Shown here one piece after another: positions 25,674-34,362 of a DNA stretch of 64,000 nt. The translations under genes and the position numbers were made by a program. This DNA is from an uncultured Clostridium sp. (GTDB lineage Bacteria > Bacillota > Clostridia > Lachnospirales > Lachnospiraceae). How positions within the stretch are numbered: position 1 is the first letter of the stretch; every line of letters begins with the position of its first letter. The stretch lies in assembly GCA_946498245.1 (NCBI GenBank), contig CAMMNN010000010.1, forward strand, positions 28,135 through 92,134, written 5' to 3'. The notes beneath the pieces were generated by a model that worked only from the letters and a program-made list of their open reading frames with translations, was not told the origin of the DNA and did not search any database.

Positions 25674-26925
25674 GGAGGCCCCTTTATTGGGGCAGGCGGC
25701 TGTTGCCCTCAGGGGAAGGATTATGGAACTATTGCAGGAACAGCCCAACCTGAGTGATGAAAGCCTGAAGGAGATTATTGATCAGGAGATTCTTGACTAT
25801 GGGAACGGTGCATATCTTCCGCTGTCATACAGAGAAAAGCTGAAACGCCGGCTGTTTGATTCCTTTCGCCGGCTGGATATTCTGCAGGAATTGGTAGATG
25901 ATCCGGAAGTGACAGAAATTATGGTTAACGGGTTCAAGGACATTTTTATTGAGCGCCGGGGCCGTACGGAAAAATGGAAGGGCAGCTTTGACAGCAGCGG
26001 ACAGTTGGAAGATATGATCCAGCAGATTGTAAGCAGGGTAAACCGGATTGTTAATACGGCTTCTCCCATAGCTGATGCCAGATTGGAGGATGGTTCCAGA
26101 GTTCATGTTGTGCTCCCGCCCATAGCTTTGGACGGACCTGTGGTGACAATAAGAAAATTTCCGGAACCCATTACTCTAGCAAAGCTGGTGCAGTTAGGCT
26201 CCCTTACGCCGGAAGCCGTCGATTTCTTGGGAAAACTGGTAGCTTCCGGATACAACATATTTATCAGCGGGGGAACCAATTCCGGAAAAAGCACTTTTTT
26301 AAATGCCCTTTCTGCCATGATTCCCTCGGAGGAGAGGATTATTACAATCGAAGATTCCGCTGAATTGCAGATTCAGCAGATCCCGAATTTGGTGCGCCTG
26401 GAAACAAGGAATGCAAACAGCGAAGGGGAGGGAGAAATTACGATACGGGATTTGTTAAAAGCAAGCCTGAGAATGAATCCCAGCCGGATTATTCTGGGGG
26501 AAGTGAGAGGCGGGGAAGCCCTGGAGATGCTTCAAGTGATGAATACAGGCCATGACGGAAGTATGTCCACGGGCCACGGAAACAGTCCCAGAGATATGCT
26601 GAGCCGTCTGGAAACCATGGTTCTGACTGCGGCCGAGATACCGCTTTTGGCTGTGCGCAGCCAGATTAGTTCTGCTATTGATATATTGGTTCATTTAGGA
26701 AGGCTGAGAGATAAAAGCCGGAGGGTTTTGGCTATCGAAGAGATAGGAGGTATGGAAAATGGAGAAATTGTGGTTCGGCCGCTGTTTCGATTTCAGGAGA
26801 AGCAGGCAGAAGAAGGACGGACAGAAAAGACAGGAAAAGGGCAGGGGCGGGTGGAAGGGCAGCTTCAGAAGGTGGGGGATCTCCAAAACACAGCAAAACT
26901 TACCGCAGCAGGCTATCGATTATAA
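25654..26925 (+). CDS. tadA: TadA/CpaF family secretion ATPase
   Basis: Hexameric ATPase that drives pilus assembly. 423 residues. The N-terminal domain includes the segment DPEVTEIMVNGFKDIFIERR, then the Walker A ISGGTNSGKSTFLNAL (about 205-220), the Asp box TIEDSAELQI, Walker B SRIILGEVRGGEALEM and the His box HDGSMSTGHGNSP. The C-terminal 45 residues (from about 378) are K/Q/G-rich, unlike the core, and this is where the next gene begins in another frame. Start overlaps tadZ by 20 bp. Confidence 0.93.
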   Translation: MNRPSDKEAPLLGQAAVALRGRIMELLQEQPNLSDESLKEIIDQEILDYGNGAYLPLSYREKLKRRLFDSFRRLDILQELVDDPEVTEIMVNGFKDIFIERRGRTEKWKGSFDSSGQLEDMIQQIVSRVNRIVNTASPIADARLEDGSRVHVVLPPIALDGPVVTIRKFPEPITLAKLVQLGSLTPEAVDFLGKLVASGYNIFISGGTNSGKSTFLNALSAMIPSEERIITIEDSAELQIQQIPNLVRLETRNANSEGEGEITIRDLLKASLRMNPSRIILGEVRGGEALEMLQVMNTGHDGSMSTGHGNSPRDMLSRLETMVLTAAEIPLLAVRSQISSAIDILVHLGRLRDKSRRVLAIEEIGGMENGEIVVRPLFRFQEKQAEEGRTEKTGKGQGRVEGQLQKVGDLQNTAKLTAAGYRL

Positions 26926-27655
26926 CCAATACCGACTGACCGTTTTTCAGTGGTCACAGTCCGCTCTTCTTGGACTTGGAGTCTGCGGAATAACAGCATA
27001 TACATTTTACCGCAGTTGGGTTGCCTTGGCTGTTTTAGCGCCCATGGGACTGATATATCCGTTTTGGCATAAGCAGGCTCTGTGCAGCCGGAGAAAAGAG
27101 CAGTTAAAGAGTGAATTTAAAGAAGGGATCCTCATATTGGCTGGCCTTTTGGCAGCCGGGTATTCCATGGAAAATGCGCTGGAGGCGGGAATTACAGAGC
27201 TGACGGCTCTATACGGTTCCGGGGGAATGTTAGTAAAAGAATTTGCGTTTATGACGAAACAGATAAAGCTTAACTGCACGGCGGAGCAGGCTTTGGAAAA
27301 TTTTGCAGAGAGAAGCGGCATTGAGGAGGTAGGAAGTTTCGTCCAGGTGTTTATCGTTGCAAAGCGGGGCGGGGGAGATTTGGTATCCATTATGAACCGC
27401 ACGGCAGAGTCTATTCGGGATAAAATTCAGGTTTTTGAGGAGATTCGCACAATGACAGCAGCCAGAAGATATGAACAGCGCATTATGAATTTGCTGCCGT
27501 TTTTGATTATCCTGTATGTGGATTTTACGTCCCCAGGTTTTTTTAATCTGATTTATACCTCTGTTACCGGACGAATTTTAATGACCATATGTCTGGGAGT
27601 ATACGCAGCGGCCTTTTGGCTGTCGGGAAAAATTTTGGATATTGAAGTTTCTTAA
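26759..27655 (+). CDS. tadB: TadB-like inner membrane platform protein (T2SSF domain)
   Basis: 298-residue polytopic protein with the T2SSF/GspF fold. The cytoplasmic helical bundle (about 120-230) contains ILAGLLAAGYSMENALEAG and FVQVFIVAKRGGGDLVSIMN, followed by two C-terminal membrane helices. One N-terminal hairpin of helices is present near 65-100. The start at 26759 is taken because AGGAGG (26745-26750) lies 8 nt upstream; this makes a 167-bp overlap with tadA in another frame. A later start would remove only the basic N-terminus. Confidence 0.8.
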   Translation: MEKLWFGRCFDFRRSRQKKDGQKRQEKGRGGWKGSFRRWGISKTQQNLPQQAIDYNQYRLTVFQWSQSALLGLGVCGITAYTFYRSWVALAVLAPMGLIYPFWHKQALCSRRKEQLKSEFKEGILILAGLLAAGYSMENALEAGITELTALYGSGGMLVKEFAFMTKQIKLNCTAEQALENFAERSGIEEVGSFVQVFIVAKRGGGDLVSIMNRTAESIRDKIQVFEEIRTMTAARRYEQRIMNLLPFLIILYVDFTSPGFFNLIYTSVTGRILMTICLGVYAAAFWLSGKILDIEVS

Positions 27656-27684
27656 AAGTCTTAGGGTTGGGAAAGGGCAGAGGG

Positions 27685-28950
27685 ATGGGGAAGAGATTAA
27701 GCAGCCAGAGCTCCGGGACGGGGCCGCGAAGAAAAAGAAAAATCTGCATTCACAGAGAACAGGTTCTATGTGTAGCAGTCTCTCTTATTTTGTTTGGGGC
27801 AGCCCAGAGCATGAATCAGACTGACACCATAGAAAACGGCGCAGTGAAAAGGGGCAGCCCAGGCAGCGGAGAAATTCTGTATGAACTAATGGTGAATGGT
27901 CTGACAGAGGACGAGGCGCTGGTGGAGATTGCCGTCAGCAGCAGGATGGCGGGAGAGGAAGAGGCCAGACAGAACCGGAGGCTGATAATGGAACAGCTTC
28001 CGGAGATGATCCTTCAGGATAACCACTCGCTGCAGGAAATTCGATCCGATTTAAACCTGATAGGCAGCATAGAGGATCAGGGAATCCGATTGGAGTGGGA
28101 GCCGGGGGATCCGGAACGGATTGATGTGTTCGGTCAGGTAAGTAATCAGGACATAGGGGAAGAAGGGGTGGACACCTATTTGGATGTAATCATTTCTGAT
28201 GAGGTAGGGAAAAGTGTTTTCCGAATGCCGGTAAGAGTGCTGCCGCCGGCTTTGACAGAGGATGAGAGCCATATCCGGGATTTTTTAGAGGCAGTAAGCC
28301 AGAGAGACGGGGAAACCCGGCAGGAGGGGTGGCTGGTTCTTCCGACGCAGCTCCATGGAAAAGCTCTTTCCTATCGGTTAAACCGGGATAAGAGTCCATG
28401 GCTGATATTACTCCTTGGGATAGTGGGAGCTGTTTTATATGGGCTGAGGGAACCAGCACAAAAGAGGGAAAAGGAGAAAAAAAGAAAAGAACTGCTGCTG
28501 TTGGAGTATTCGGAGGTGGTGTCAAAGCTGCAGATTTATCTGGGGGCTGGAATGACTGTCAGAACAGCTTGGGAGAGAATGGCAAAAGATTATGAGAAAG
28601 CCGCCGCAGGGGAGAAAGGACGAAAACCCGTTTATGAGGAAATCCTACAGACATGCGCCGACTTCCGGAGAGGAATCTCAGAAAGCGAGGCATACAGGCG
28701 GTTCGGAAGACGCTGCGGTCTGCGGCCTTACTTAAAGCTCAGCAGTTTGCTGGAACAGAACCGGAAGACTGGACTTAAAAATTTAAGGCAGATGTTGGAC
28801 GCGGAGGTGGCGGATGCCTTTGAGGAACGAAAAAATCTGGCAAGAAGGCAGGGAGAGGAGGCGGGAACAAAGCTGCTGATGCCAATGTTTATGATGCTGG
28901 GAATTGTTATGGTGATAATAGTGGTTCCGGCGTTTATGAGCTTTTACTAA
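27685..28950 (+). CDS. tadC: TadC-like platform protein with a long extracytoplasmic region
   Basis: About 421 residues. A basic N-terminus precedes membrane helix 1 (about 30-47). About 200 residues of soluble, acidic sequence follow (about 50-250, including a TEDEALVEIAVSSRMAGEEE segment). Membrane helix 2 (LLLGIVGAVLYGL) comes next, then a T2SSF-type cytoplasmic domain (LQIYLGAGMTVRTAWERMAK) and a C-terminal helix. Ordinary TadC proteins lack the large soluble insertion. The first visible frame begins at a TTG (27667); the ATG at 27685 with a purine-rich AGAGGG nearby is preferred. Pairs with TadB. Confidence 0.75.
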   Translation: MGKRLSSQSSGTGPRRKRKICIHREQVLCVAVSLILFGAAQSMNQTDTIENGAVKRGSPGSGEILYELMVNGLTEDEALVEIAVSSRMAGEEEARQNRRLIMEQLPEMILQDNHSLQEIRSDLNLIGSIEDQGIRLEWEPGDPERIDVFGQVSNQDIGEEGVDTYLDVIISDEVGKSVFRMPVRVLPPALTEDESHIRDFLEAVSQRDGETRQEGWLVLPTQLHGKALSYRLNRDKSPWLILLLGIVGAVLYGLREPAQKREKEKKRKELLLLEYSEVVSKLQIYLGAGMTVRTAWERMAKDYEKAAAGEKGRKPVYEEILQTCADFRRGISESEAYRRFGRRCGLRPYLKLSSLLEQNRKTGLKNLRQMLDAEVADAFEERKNLARRQGEEAGTKLLMPMFMMLGIVMVIIVVPAFMSFY

Positions 28951-28968
28951 CGGAAAGGAGAAGACGGA

Positions 28969-29145
28969 ATGATGAGAGAAGAAATCGGCGCTTGGTTAGA
29001 TGAAGAAGATGGAATTGGTGTGATAGAAGTGGTGCTGATCCTGGTGGTTCTGATAGGTCTTGTAATTATTTTCAAGAAACAGATTACGACCCTGTTAAAC
29101 AATGTATTTAAGGAAATTAACGGCCAGTCAAAAGAGGTGTATTAG
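28969..29145 (+). CDS. flp: Flp-type pilin (major pilus subunit)
   Basis: 58-residue prepilin. A hydrophilic leader, MMREEIGAWLDEEDG, is followed by IGVIEVVLILVVLIGLVIIF. Cleavage after G15 would put glutamate at position +5 of the mature protein (E20), the hallmark of type IV pilins. The C-terminal tail is short and polar. AAAGGAG lies 8 nt before the ATG. It sits between the platform gene and the DUF5702 gene, whose ATG directly abuts this stop codon. It matches the small Flp1-like type IVb pilins of Firmicutes. Confidence 0.88.
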   Translation: MMREEIGAWLDEEDGIGVIEVVLILVVLIGLVIIFKKQITTLLNNVFKEINGQSKEVY

Positions 29146-31077
29146 ATGCGGGCAGGGGGACAGATTACCGTATTTCTCAGTTTAATTTTATTATGCGTAT
29201 TGGGGCTGATCTGTGGACTGCTGGAATCCGCCCGGATAACAGGAGCCAGATACTATCTTCAGATAGCGGCCGGTTCGTCTATGGATTCCGTCATGAGCCA
29301 ATACCACAGACCTTTATGGGATCAGTACCGTATTTTAGGATTGGCCTATACGGAAACGGGAGCGGTGGAAAAAGAATTTATGCGCTTTTTAGAGTGCTAT
29401 GCCGAGACATCCAACTGGTACCCCATGGAGCCGGAAAAGGTTGAGATGCAAAGAGCTCTCCACTTTACAGACGGGAATGGACGCTGTCTGGAAGAAGAGA
29501 TATTGGACTATATGAAATACGGAATCTGGACCCAGGGCCTGTCGCCTGATATTGCAGAGGAAATAGAAACGGCAGTTACGGAGGCGCATTCCGTAAATAC
29601 GGTATCAAAAGAACTGGAACAGCAGACCAGAGCCGCATGGGAGGTTGAAAAGGTTTTAAGCGGATTGGAAAAGCGTCTGGAGGAACAGAAAGAGTATTAT
29701 GAAGCGGCGGCATATGCGCTGGAGCAGGGCTCAGGTTCGGATTTCCGAAAAGCGGCTGAAAATTTGCTGGATTGTTTGGCTTCTGTTCCCGGATTGGTTC
29801 AGGAATATGAAAAAAAGGCGGATGCCTTAGGCTGCCGGATAGAAGAGGTAAAAGGAAGTTATGAAGAAAAGCAGGGGGACATCAGCACTTCGGTACAGAG
29901 GGCGATGGACGAGGAATTTAAGAAATACGACACCTATACGTCAGAAGACGGGGAGAGAAGAAGAGAGGTGGAACGGCTCGCAGAATTGGCAGAACAGCAG
30001 CAGGATTTGGTGCGGGAAACTATGGAAAAGGCAGCAGAGGCAGAGGAAATAATACAAAATTGGGAACCGGAGGAAGAAGGCGACGAACTGGATGAGGATG
30101 CTTTGTGGGAACCTGTGAGAAGGTATTTTGCGGGTTACCGTGTTTTAGAACTTCCATGCTCTGCCGGCGGGCAGGATCAGAAGTCGGAAGAACTGTTAAA
30201 CAGGCTTAGAAAGGGAACTGAGTCGGGCCTTCTGCAAATGGTGCTTCCGGAAGGGAGGGAGGTGTCAGAAGCGAGCCTGCCATTGTCCGGTCTGCCGTCT
30301 CATGAACGAAGCCAAGAAGATGGAAACGGCTCCGATGGACTCCCCCAGGGGGTAACGGGTCTGAGTGATAAGGTTTTATATACAGAGTACTGCGGCAGCT
30401 TTTTTGGGAATTTCTGTACAGTGCAGGAAGAAATTTTCCAATACGGCCTGGAATATCTTCTATATGGAGAATCTGTCGACAGTACAAATTTAAGGGAGTC
30501 TGTGAAACGGCTTTTGGCAGTCCGGGAAGGATTAAATTTTATAGCGATACTTACAGATCCTCAAAAAAGGAGCGAAGCGGAAACTTTGGCTGCCGCTATT
30601 GTAGGCGGCAGCGGATTTCTGCCTCTGGTGGGAATTACAGCTTTCTTTATTATGGGTGTCTGGGCTCTGGGAGAGTCCCTGGCCGATGTAAAGGGACTGC
30701 TGGCGGGAGGAAAGATTCCCATATGGAAAGATGCTGATTCCTGGACGTTAAGTCTTTCTGGACTGCTTGATTTGGCAGCAAGCGGAACAGTACCTGCGGC
30801 CAATACGGAAAAGGGAATTGATTATGAAGAATATCTGAAAATATTTTTAATGACAGCGCCAATCGAAACAACAGATTACAGAATAATGGATCTGATACAA
30901 CATAAACTTTCAGCGGAAGATCCGGAATTTCGAATGAAACGATGTGCATACCAGGTGGATATGAAAGTAGAAGTATGTGGAAAACACATTTTTACGGCGT
31001 TGGGTTTGTGGAAAAACGCACTAGGAGCGTTGAAAAATAGATACACATACGGAACAGAAATAAGGAAGGCGTATTAA
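29146..31077 (+). CDS. DUF5702 membrane-anchored protein of the tad locus
   Basis: 643-residue protein. The N-terminus GGQITVFLSLILLCVLGLIC is a membrane helix resembling the TadE/TadG anchor, followed by the conserved ESARITGARYYLQIAAGSSM and YHRPLWDQYRILGLAY motifs of DUF5702. The middle (about 140-310) is a long coiled coil rich in E, K and Q. A second hydrophobic region (about 490-520) may be another membrane helix. It lacks the +5 glutamate, so it is probably an anchored minor component rather than a processed pilin. ATG directly adjoins the pilin stop codon. Confidence 0.75.
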   Translation: MRAGGQITVFLSLILLCVLGLICGLLESARITGARYYLQIAAGSSMDSVMSQYHRPLWDQYRILGLAYTETGAVEKEFMRFLECYAETSNWYPMEPEKVEMQRALHFTDGNGRCLEEEILDYMKYGIWTQGLSPDIAEEIETAVTEAHSVNTVSKELEQQTRAAWEVEKVLSGLEKRLEEQKEYYEAAAYALEQGSGSDFRKAAENLLDCLASVPGLVQEYEKKADALGCRIEEVKGSYEEKQGDISTSVQRAMDEEFKKYDTYTSEDGERRREVERLAELAEQQQDLVRETMEKAAEAEEIIQNWEPEEEGDELDEDALWEPVRRYFAGYRVLELPCSAGGQDQKSEELLNRLRKGTESGLLQMVLPEGREVSEASLPLSGLPSHERSQEDGNGSDGLPQGVTGLSDKVLYTEYCGSFFGNFCTVQEEIFQYGLEYLLYGESVDSTNLRESVKRLLAVREGLNFIAILTDPQKRSEAETLAAAIVGGSGFLPLVGITAFFIMGVWALGESLADVKGLLAGGKIPIWKDADSWTLSLSGLLDLAASGTVPAANTEKGIDYEEYLKIFLMTAPIETTDYRIMDLIQHKLSAEDPEFRMKRCAYQVDMKVEVCGKHIFTALGLWKNALGALKNRYTYGTEIRKAY

Positions 31078-31086
31078 AACCACGGC

Positions 31087-31253
31087 AAAGGAGGACGGCC
31101 ATGCCCTTTTTCCCGGCCATAATACTAAAAGAAAATAAAATAAAGGATATAAAATTACGGATCCCTTCAAAAAGAAGCGCAACTCTCCAAGTACGTCCCC
31201 GTTTGACAAAATTCATTCGTTTCCGTGGAAAAAGGGTGTGGCCGTCCTCCTTT
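31087..31253. repeat. Long inverted repeat before the TadE-like gene
   Basis: AAAGGAGGACGGCCA-TG-CCCTTTTTCC (31087-31113) and its complement GGAAAAAGGG-TG-TGGCCGTCCTCCTTT (31227-31253) match at 25 of 27 positions, with 113 nt between. The left arm contains the AAGGAGG site of the ATG at 31101, so the RNA hairpin would hide that ribosome binding site. Confidence 0.75.
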
Positions 31254-32063
31254 CAATGTGTTGAGCAAAGACGAGAGAAAAAAACGCCCTGCATTTATCA
31301 AAGGGCAGGAATATCGGGCAGTATGTCTGTAGAAGCAGCCATCTCTCTTTCCTTATTTTTGTTTGCCGCTGTATGTATGGCAATGCCTATGAGAGTAATG
31401 GACAGACACCGACAGATTCAGGCAAAGCTGGAATCGGTCTGTGAAGCCTTTAGCCAATACGCTTATTTAGAAGAATATCAGTCTGGATTGAAGGCTGGAG
31501 TCTGGCTGACGGCAGGCCGGATAACAGAGGGAATCGAAAATAAGGGCATCCGGAATCTGAATATCTGGAAAAGTTCTGTGATGAAAGATAAAGAAACCAT
31601 AGATTTAGTGATACGTTATGAAATGGAATTGCCTTTTTCCGTTTTAGGGCTTCAGGCAATTCCAGTAGAAAACCGCAGCGTCAGGCGGGCATGGATTGGA
31701 AGGGAAAAAACTTTGGGTTCCGGCACTGCATTTCCGGAGGAAACCGGAGAAACAACACAGGAGATCGTCTATATAGGAAGAAACAGTACCAGGTACCATA
31801 AATCTCCCAGTTGCCATTATCTTTCTAATCAACTGACAAAAATATCTTATGACAGTCTGGAAGCCTATCGCAACGCAGATGGGGGGAGATACCATCCATG
31901 CCAGATTTGTGGAAAAGAAGCGGAACCGGGGAGTACAGTATATATTATGCCGAGCGGAGAGAGCTACCATACTGACTGGAGCTGTTCCTCTATTATTGCT
32001 TATATAGAGGCTGTTCCTCTGTCAGAGGTCAGTCATCTGGGGAAGTGCTCTTACTGCTGGTAA
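31101..32063 (+). CDS. TadE-like pseudopilin with two C-terminal zinc-binding modules
   Basis: 320 residues as read. A basic N-terminal stretch of 74 residues precedes a pilin-like motif, G-SMSVEAAISLSLFLF, with glutamate at +5 after the glycine. Residues 90-215 form the pseudopilin body. The C-terminus has two tandem modules with identical spacing: H233-x4-C238 ... C267-x2-C270 and H290-x4-C295 ... C316-x2-C319, resembling the Ada-type zinc site. Start doubtful: the ATG at 31101 has a good ribosome binding site but sits in an inverted repeat; GTG 31236 or ATG 31323 (MSVEAA) are alternatives without good sites. Confidence 0.65.
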   Translation: MPFFPAIILKENKIKDIKLRIPSKRSATLQVRPRLTKFIRFRGKRVWPSSFQCVEQRREKKTPCIYQRAGISGSMSVEAAISLSLFLFAAVCMAMPMRVMDRHRQIQAKLESVCEAFSQYAYLEEYQSGLKAGVWLTAGRITEGIENKGIRNLNIWKSSVMKDKETIDLVIRYEMELPFSVLGLQAIPVENRSVRRAWIGREKTLGSGTAFPEETGETTQEIVYIGRNSTRYHKSPSCHYLSNQLTKISYDSLEAYRNADGGRYHPCQICGKEAEPGSTVYIMPSGESYHTDWSCSSIIAYIEAVPLSEVSHLGKCSYCW

Positions 32064-32078
32064 GGAGACAAGCAGAGT

Positions 32079-32546
32079 ATGATAATTTGTATGTTTTTAT
32101 TAGCAGCCGCAGTTTACGATTGGAAATGCCGCATGATCCCGGGGTGGTTATATGGGGCAGCAGCCTTAGAAGCCTTTTTGTGGAGAGTAAGCTGTGCCAT
32201 CGGAGGAGGCAGTGAACCATGGAAGCTTTTCCTTCATGGAAATACAGCATATTTATCCGCAAAAAGCCTTATTGGCGGAATGGCAGTAGGACTTTTTTTG
32301 CTAGTTATATCCAAAGTCAGCCAAGGGGCTGTTGGAGCGGGGGACGGCTTGCTGTTTGTTATTACCGGGCTCTACATTGGGTTTTGGAAAAATGCAGCTT
32401 TACTTTGCATCAGCCTTATGCTTTGCTCTTTATGGGGAGTCGGAATAATGATTTTAGGAAAGAAAAAATGGATTGAGTTAAAGAAAAAAGAACTGCCATT
32501 TCTGCCCTTTGTGCTTCCAGCAGGGGTATGGATTATGGTAATTTGA
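32079..32546 (+). CDS. Prepilin peptidase (A24 family), second of two in the tad locus
   Basis: 155-residue compact prepilin peptidase of the TadV/CpaA size class. The first catalytic aspartate is in AVYDWKCRMIPG and the second in VGAGDGLLFV. About five to six membrane helices. It is not closely similar to the first peptidase at the head of the operon: the surrounding residues and the loops differ. AAGGAG lies 11-12 nt before the ATG. A second enzyme suggests that pilin and pseudopilins are processed by different proteases. Confidence 0.82.
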   Translation: MIICMFLLAAAVYDWKCRMIPGWLYGAAALEAFLWRVSCAIGGGSEPWKLFLHGNTAYLSAKSLIGGMAVGLFLLVISKVSQGAVGAGDGLLFVITGLYIGFWKNAALLCISLMLCSLWGVGIMILGKKKWIELKKKELPFLPFVLPAGVWIMVI

Positions 32547-32555
32547 GGAAGCCAT

Positions 32556-32966
32556 ATGAAATGGAAGGGAAGTTATACCATAGAGGCAGCAGTCATTATG
32601 AGCACATTTTGTTTGATCACAGTTACCCTTATCCACAACGTCTATCGCCTTCATGACGAAACGAGAGGAATGATGGTTCTCCATGAAACCATTGAAAAAG
32701 CCAGACAGAACGATTTTATTTCTGATGGAGGAACTGCAGGAGGGGAAGGTATTAAGGAACTGGAAGTATGGGGGAAAGAACGCTATGGTTTTGCGTGGTC
32801 TTTTGAGAATTTTCAAATTGCTTTAAAACAGCAGGGGGATAAGATTACAGGGACAGCAGACGGGGGGAACTGGAAAGGAGAAATTGAAACTCAGATTTTC
32901 CGGCCTCAAGATTTTCTTAGAAAGACAGAAGCAGTAAAACAGTTGGGGGTAACCGATGGAAATTAG
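32556..32966 (+). CDS. TadE-like pseudopilin
   Basis: 136-residue small protein. The motif KG-SYTIEAAVIMSTFCLI places glutamate at +5 after glycine 5, the type IV prepilin rule, with a very short leader of five residues. The remainder (about 35-136) is a soluble domain without cysteines near its end. It sits between the second prepilin peptidase and the FHA gene, and overlaps the latter by 11 bp. Probably a minor pilin. Confidence 0.75.
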   Translation: MKWKGSYTIEAAVIMSTFCLITVTLIHNVYRLHDETRGMMVLHETIEKARQNDFISDGGTAGGEGIKELEVWGKERYGFAWSFENFQIALKQQGDKITGTADGGNWKGEIETQIFRPQDFLRKTEAVKQLGVTDGN

Positions 32967-34284
32967 CTATGAAAGGCAGATGAGGCATAATTACCTAATT
33001 ATTAAGGCGGAAGAGCTTCAGAGAGAAAATTACGAATGCAGGATGCTGATGGCAAATTCGATAGAAGGTCTGCTAAAATTTCGGTTCCGGCAAACAGAGA
33101 CAGGAATTGATTTTTACTATGAGATTACATCACGCCAACCGTTAGACCGAGTCCTGGAAGGGCGATGCATTCAAAAAGAAGAAATTGTAAAGCTTATTTT
33201 ATCTTTAGAGGGGCTGCTGGAACGTCTGGAAAGTTATTTGCTCCAGGAAAGCCAGTTGCTTTTGGATCCTCAGTACATTTATACGGATCTGGAGACTTCG
33301 CAGATGCAGTTTTGTTTGGTGCCGGACAGGAAAGCAGATTTTTCAGAATCTATGGAGAAGCTGCTGCAGTATATTTTGAAAAAGACCGATCATACGGATC
33401 GGGAAAGCGCTCTTTTAGCATACCGGCTATATCAGGAAAGCCAGAGGGAATTTTACGGGATGAGTGACCTGCTGAAATGGCTTTCGGCCAAAGAAACAAC
33501 ATTAAAAACACCGTCTCAAGAGCGTAACAGAACAGAGACAGAAGAAGAGGGGGACTTTCAACAGAAGGAAATTGAAGAAATAGAAAGAAGAGAAGAGCCA
33601 GAAAAGGAAAACGAAATTTATCTCAAACGCCATCGGAAAGGCGGTCTGCAGAAAACCGGTCTGGCTGTGTTGGGAATTGTCTTGCTGCCGGCCGGTGTTT
33701 GGATGATGATGGGAAGTCGTTTTCTGGAAAGGTATTGGCCTGCTTTTGCGGTCTGGTATGGAATGTGGGTATTTGCTGCTGTAATCAAAGTTGTAACCAA
33801 CCACAGCTTGAAAAGAAAAAGTGAGGGGGATGAACAGACAGACGAAAATAAGCAGTGGGAATTGCAGTACACAGCGGAGCAACAAGATTTTGAAGACTGG
33901 GGAAATGAGATAAAAGAAGCTCAGGAATTACGGGAAGAGGATGTGCAGCCGGCTTTGGAAACACGAATTTTGTCTGTGGGAGAAGGGCAGACAGGAGAAC
34001 ACTGCCTCGTTAGTCTGGATAAAAAAACGGAAGATATTCGGATCCAGTATTTCCCATTCCTGATAGGCAAGCAAAGCGGGATTGTGGACTATGCTCTTAT
34101 GAGAGACACTGTGAGCAGGATTCATGTAAAAATAGAAAAGACCGAAACAGGGTATACGGCAACGGATCTAAATTCTACCAATGGTACATGGGTACGGGGG
34201 ACTCTTCTGCAGAATAATGAAACGATCGCCCTAAATGAAGGAGACGAAATCTATATTGCTGATAGTGGATTCCGATTTATGTAA
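32956..34284 (+). CDS. DUF6382 and FHA domain membrane protein
   Basis: 442 residues. An N-terminal DUF6382-like domain (about 1-175; MEISYERQMRHNYLII) is followed by an acidic linker, two membrane helices (about 234-275) and a C-terminal FHA domain (about 355-442). The FHA domain shows FLIGKQSG, SRIHVKIEK and LNSTNGTWVRG, the three conserved phosphothreonine-binding loops. FHA proteins read Ser/Thr kinase signals; a kinase is encoded 12 kb away in this window. Last gene of the tad operon, so a role in regulating pilus assembly is plausible. Confidence 0.8.
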   Translation: MEISYERQMRHNYLIIKAEELQRENYECRMLMANSIEGLLKFRFRQTETGIDFYYEITSRQPLDRVLEGRCIQKEEIVKLILSLEGLLERLESYLLQESQLLLDPQYIYTDLETSQMQFCLVPDRKADFSESMEKLLQYILKKTDHTDRESALLAYRLYQESQREFYGMSDLLKWLSAKETTLKTPSQERNRTETEEEGDFQQKEIEEIERREEPEKENEIYLKRHRKGGLQKTGLAVLGIVLLPAGVWMMMGSRFLERYWPAFAVWYGMWVFAAVIKVVTNHSLKRKSEGDEQTDENKQWELQYTAEQQDFEDWGNEIKEAQELREEDVQPALETRILSVGEGQTGEHCLVSLDKKTEDIRIQYFPFLIGKQSGIVDYALMRDTVSRIHVKIEKTETGYTATDLNSTNGTWVRGTLLQNNETIALNEGDEIYIADSGFRFM

Positions 34285-34304
34285 TCTATTTAAGGAATAT
34301 TTGC

Positions 34305-34333
34305 TTAACAAAACTTCCTATTTATGGTAAAAT
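34305..34333 (+). promoter_or_regulatory. Promoter of the rhomboid gene
   Basis: TTAACA (34305-34310), 17 nt, TAAAAT (34328-34333), 30 nt before the start codon. Confidence 0.6.
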
Positions 34334-34362
34334 GAATACAAGTTTAAAAGGAGCCGGATACC

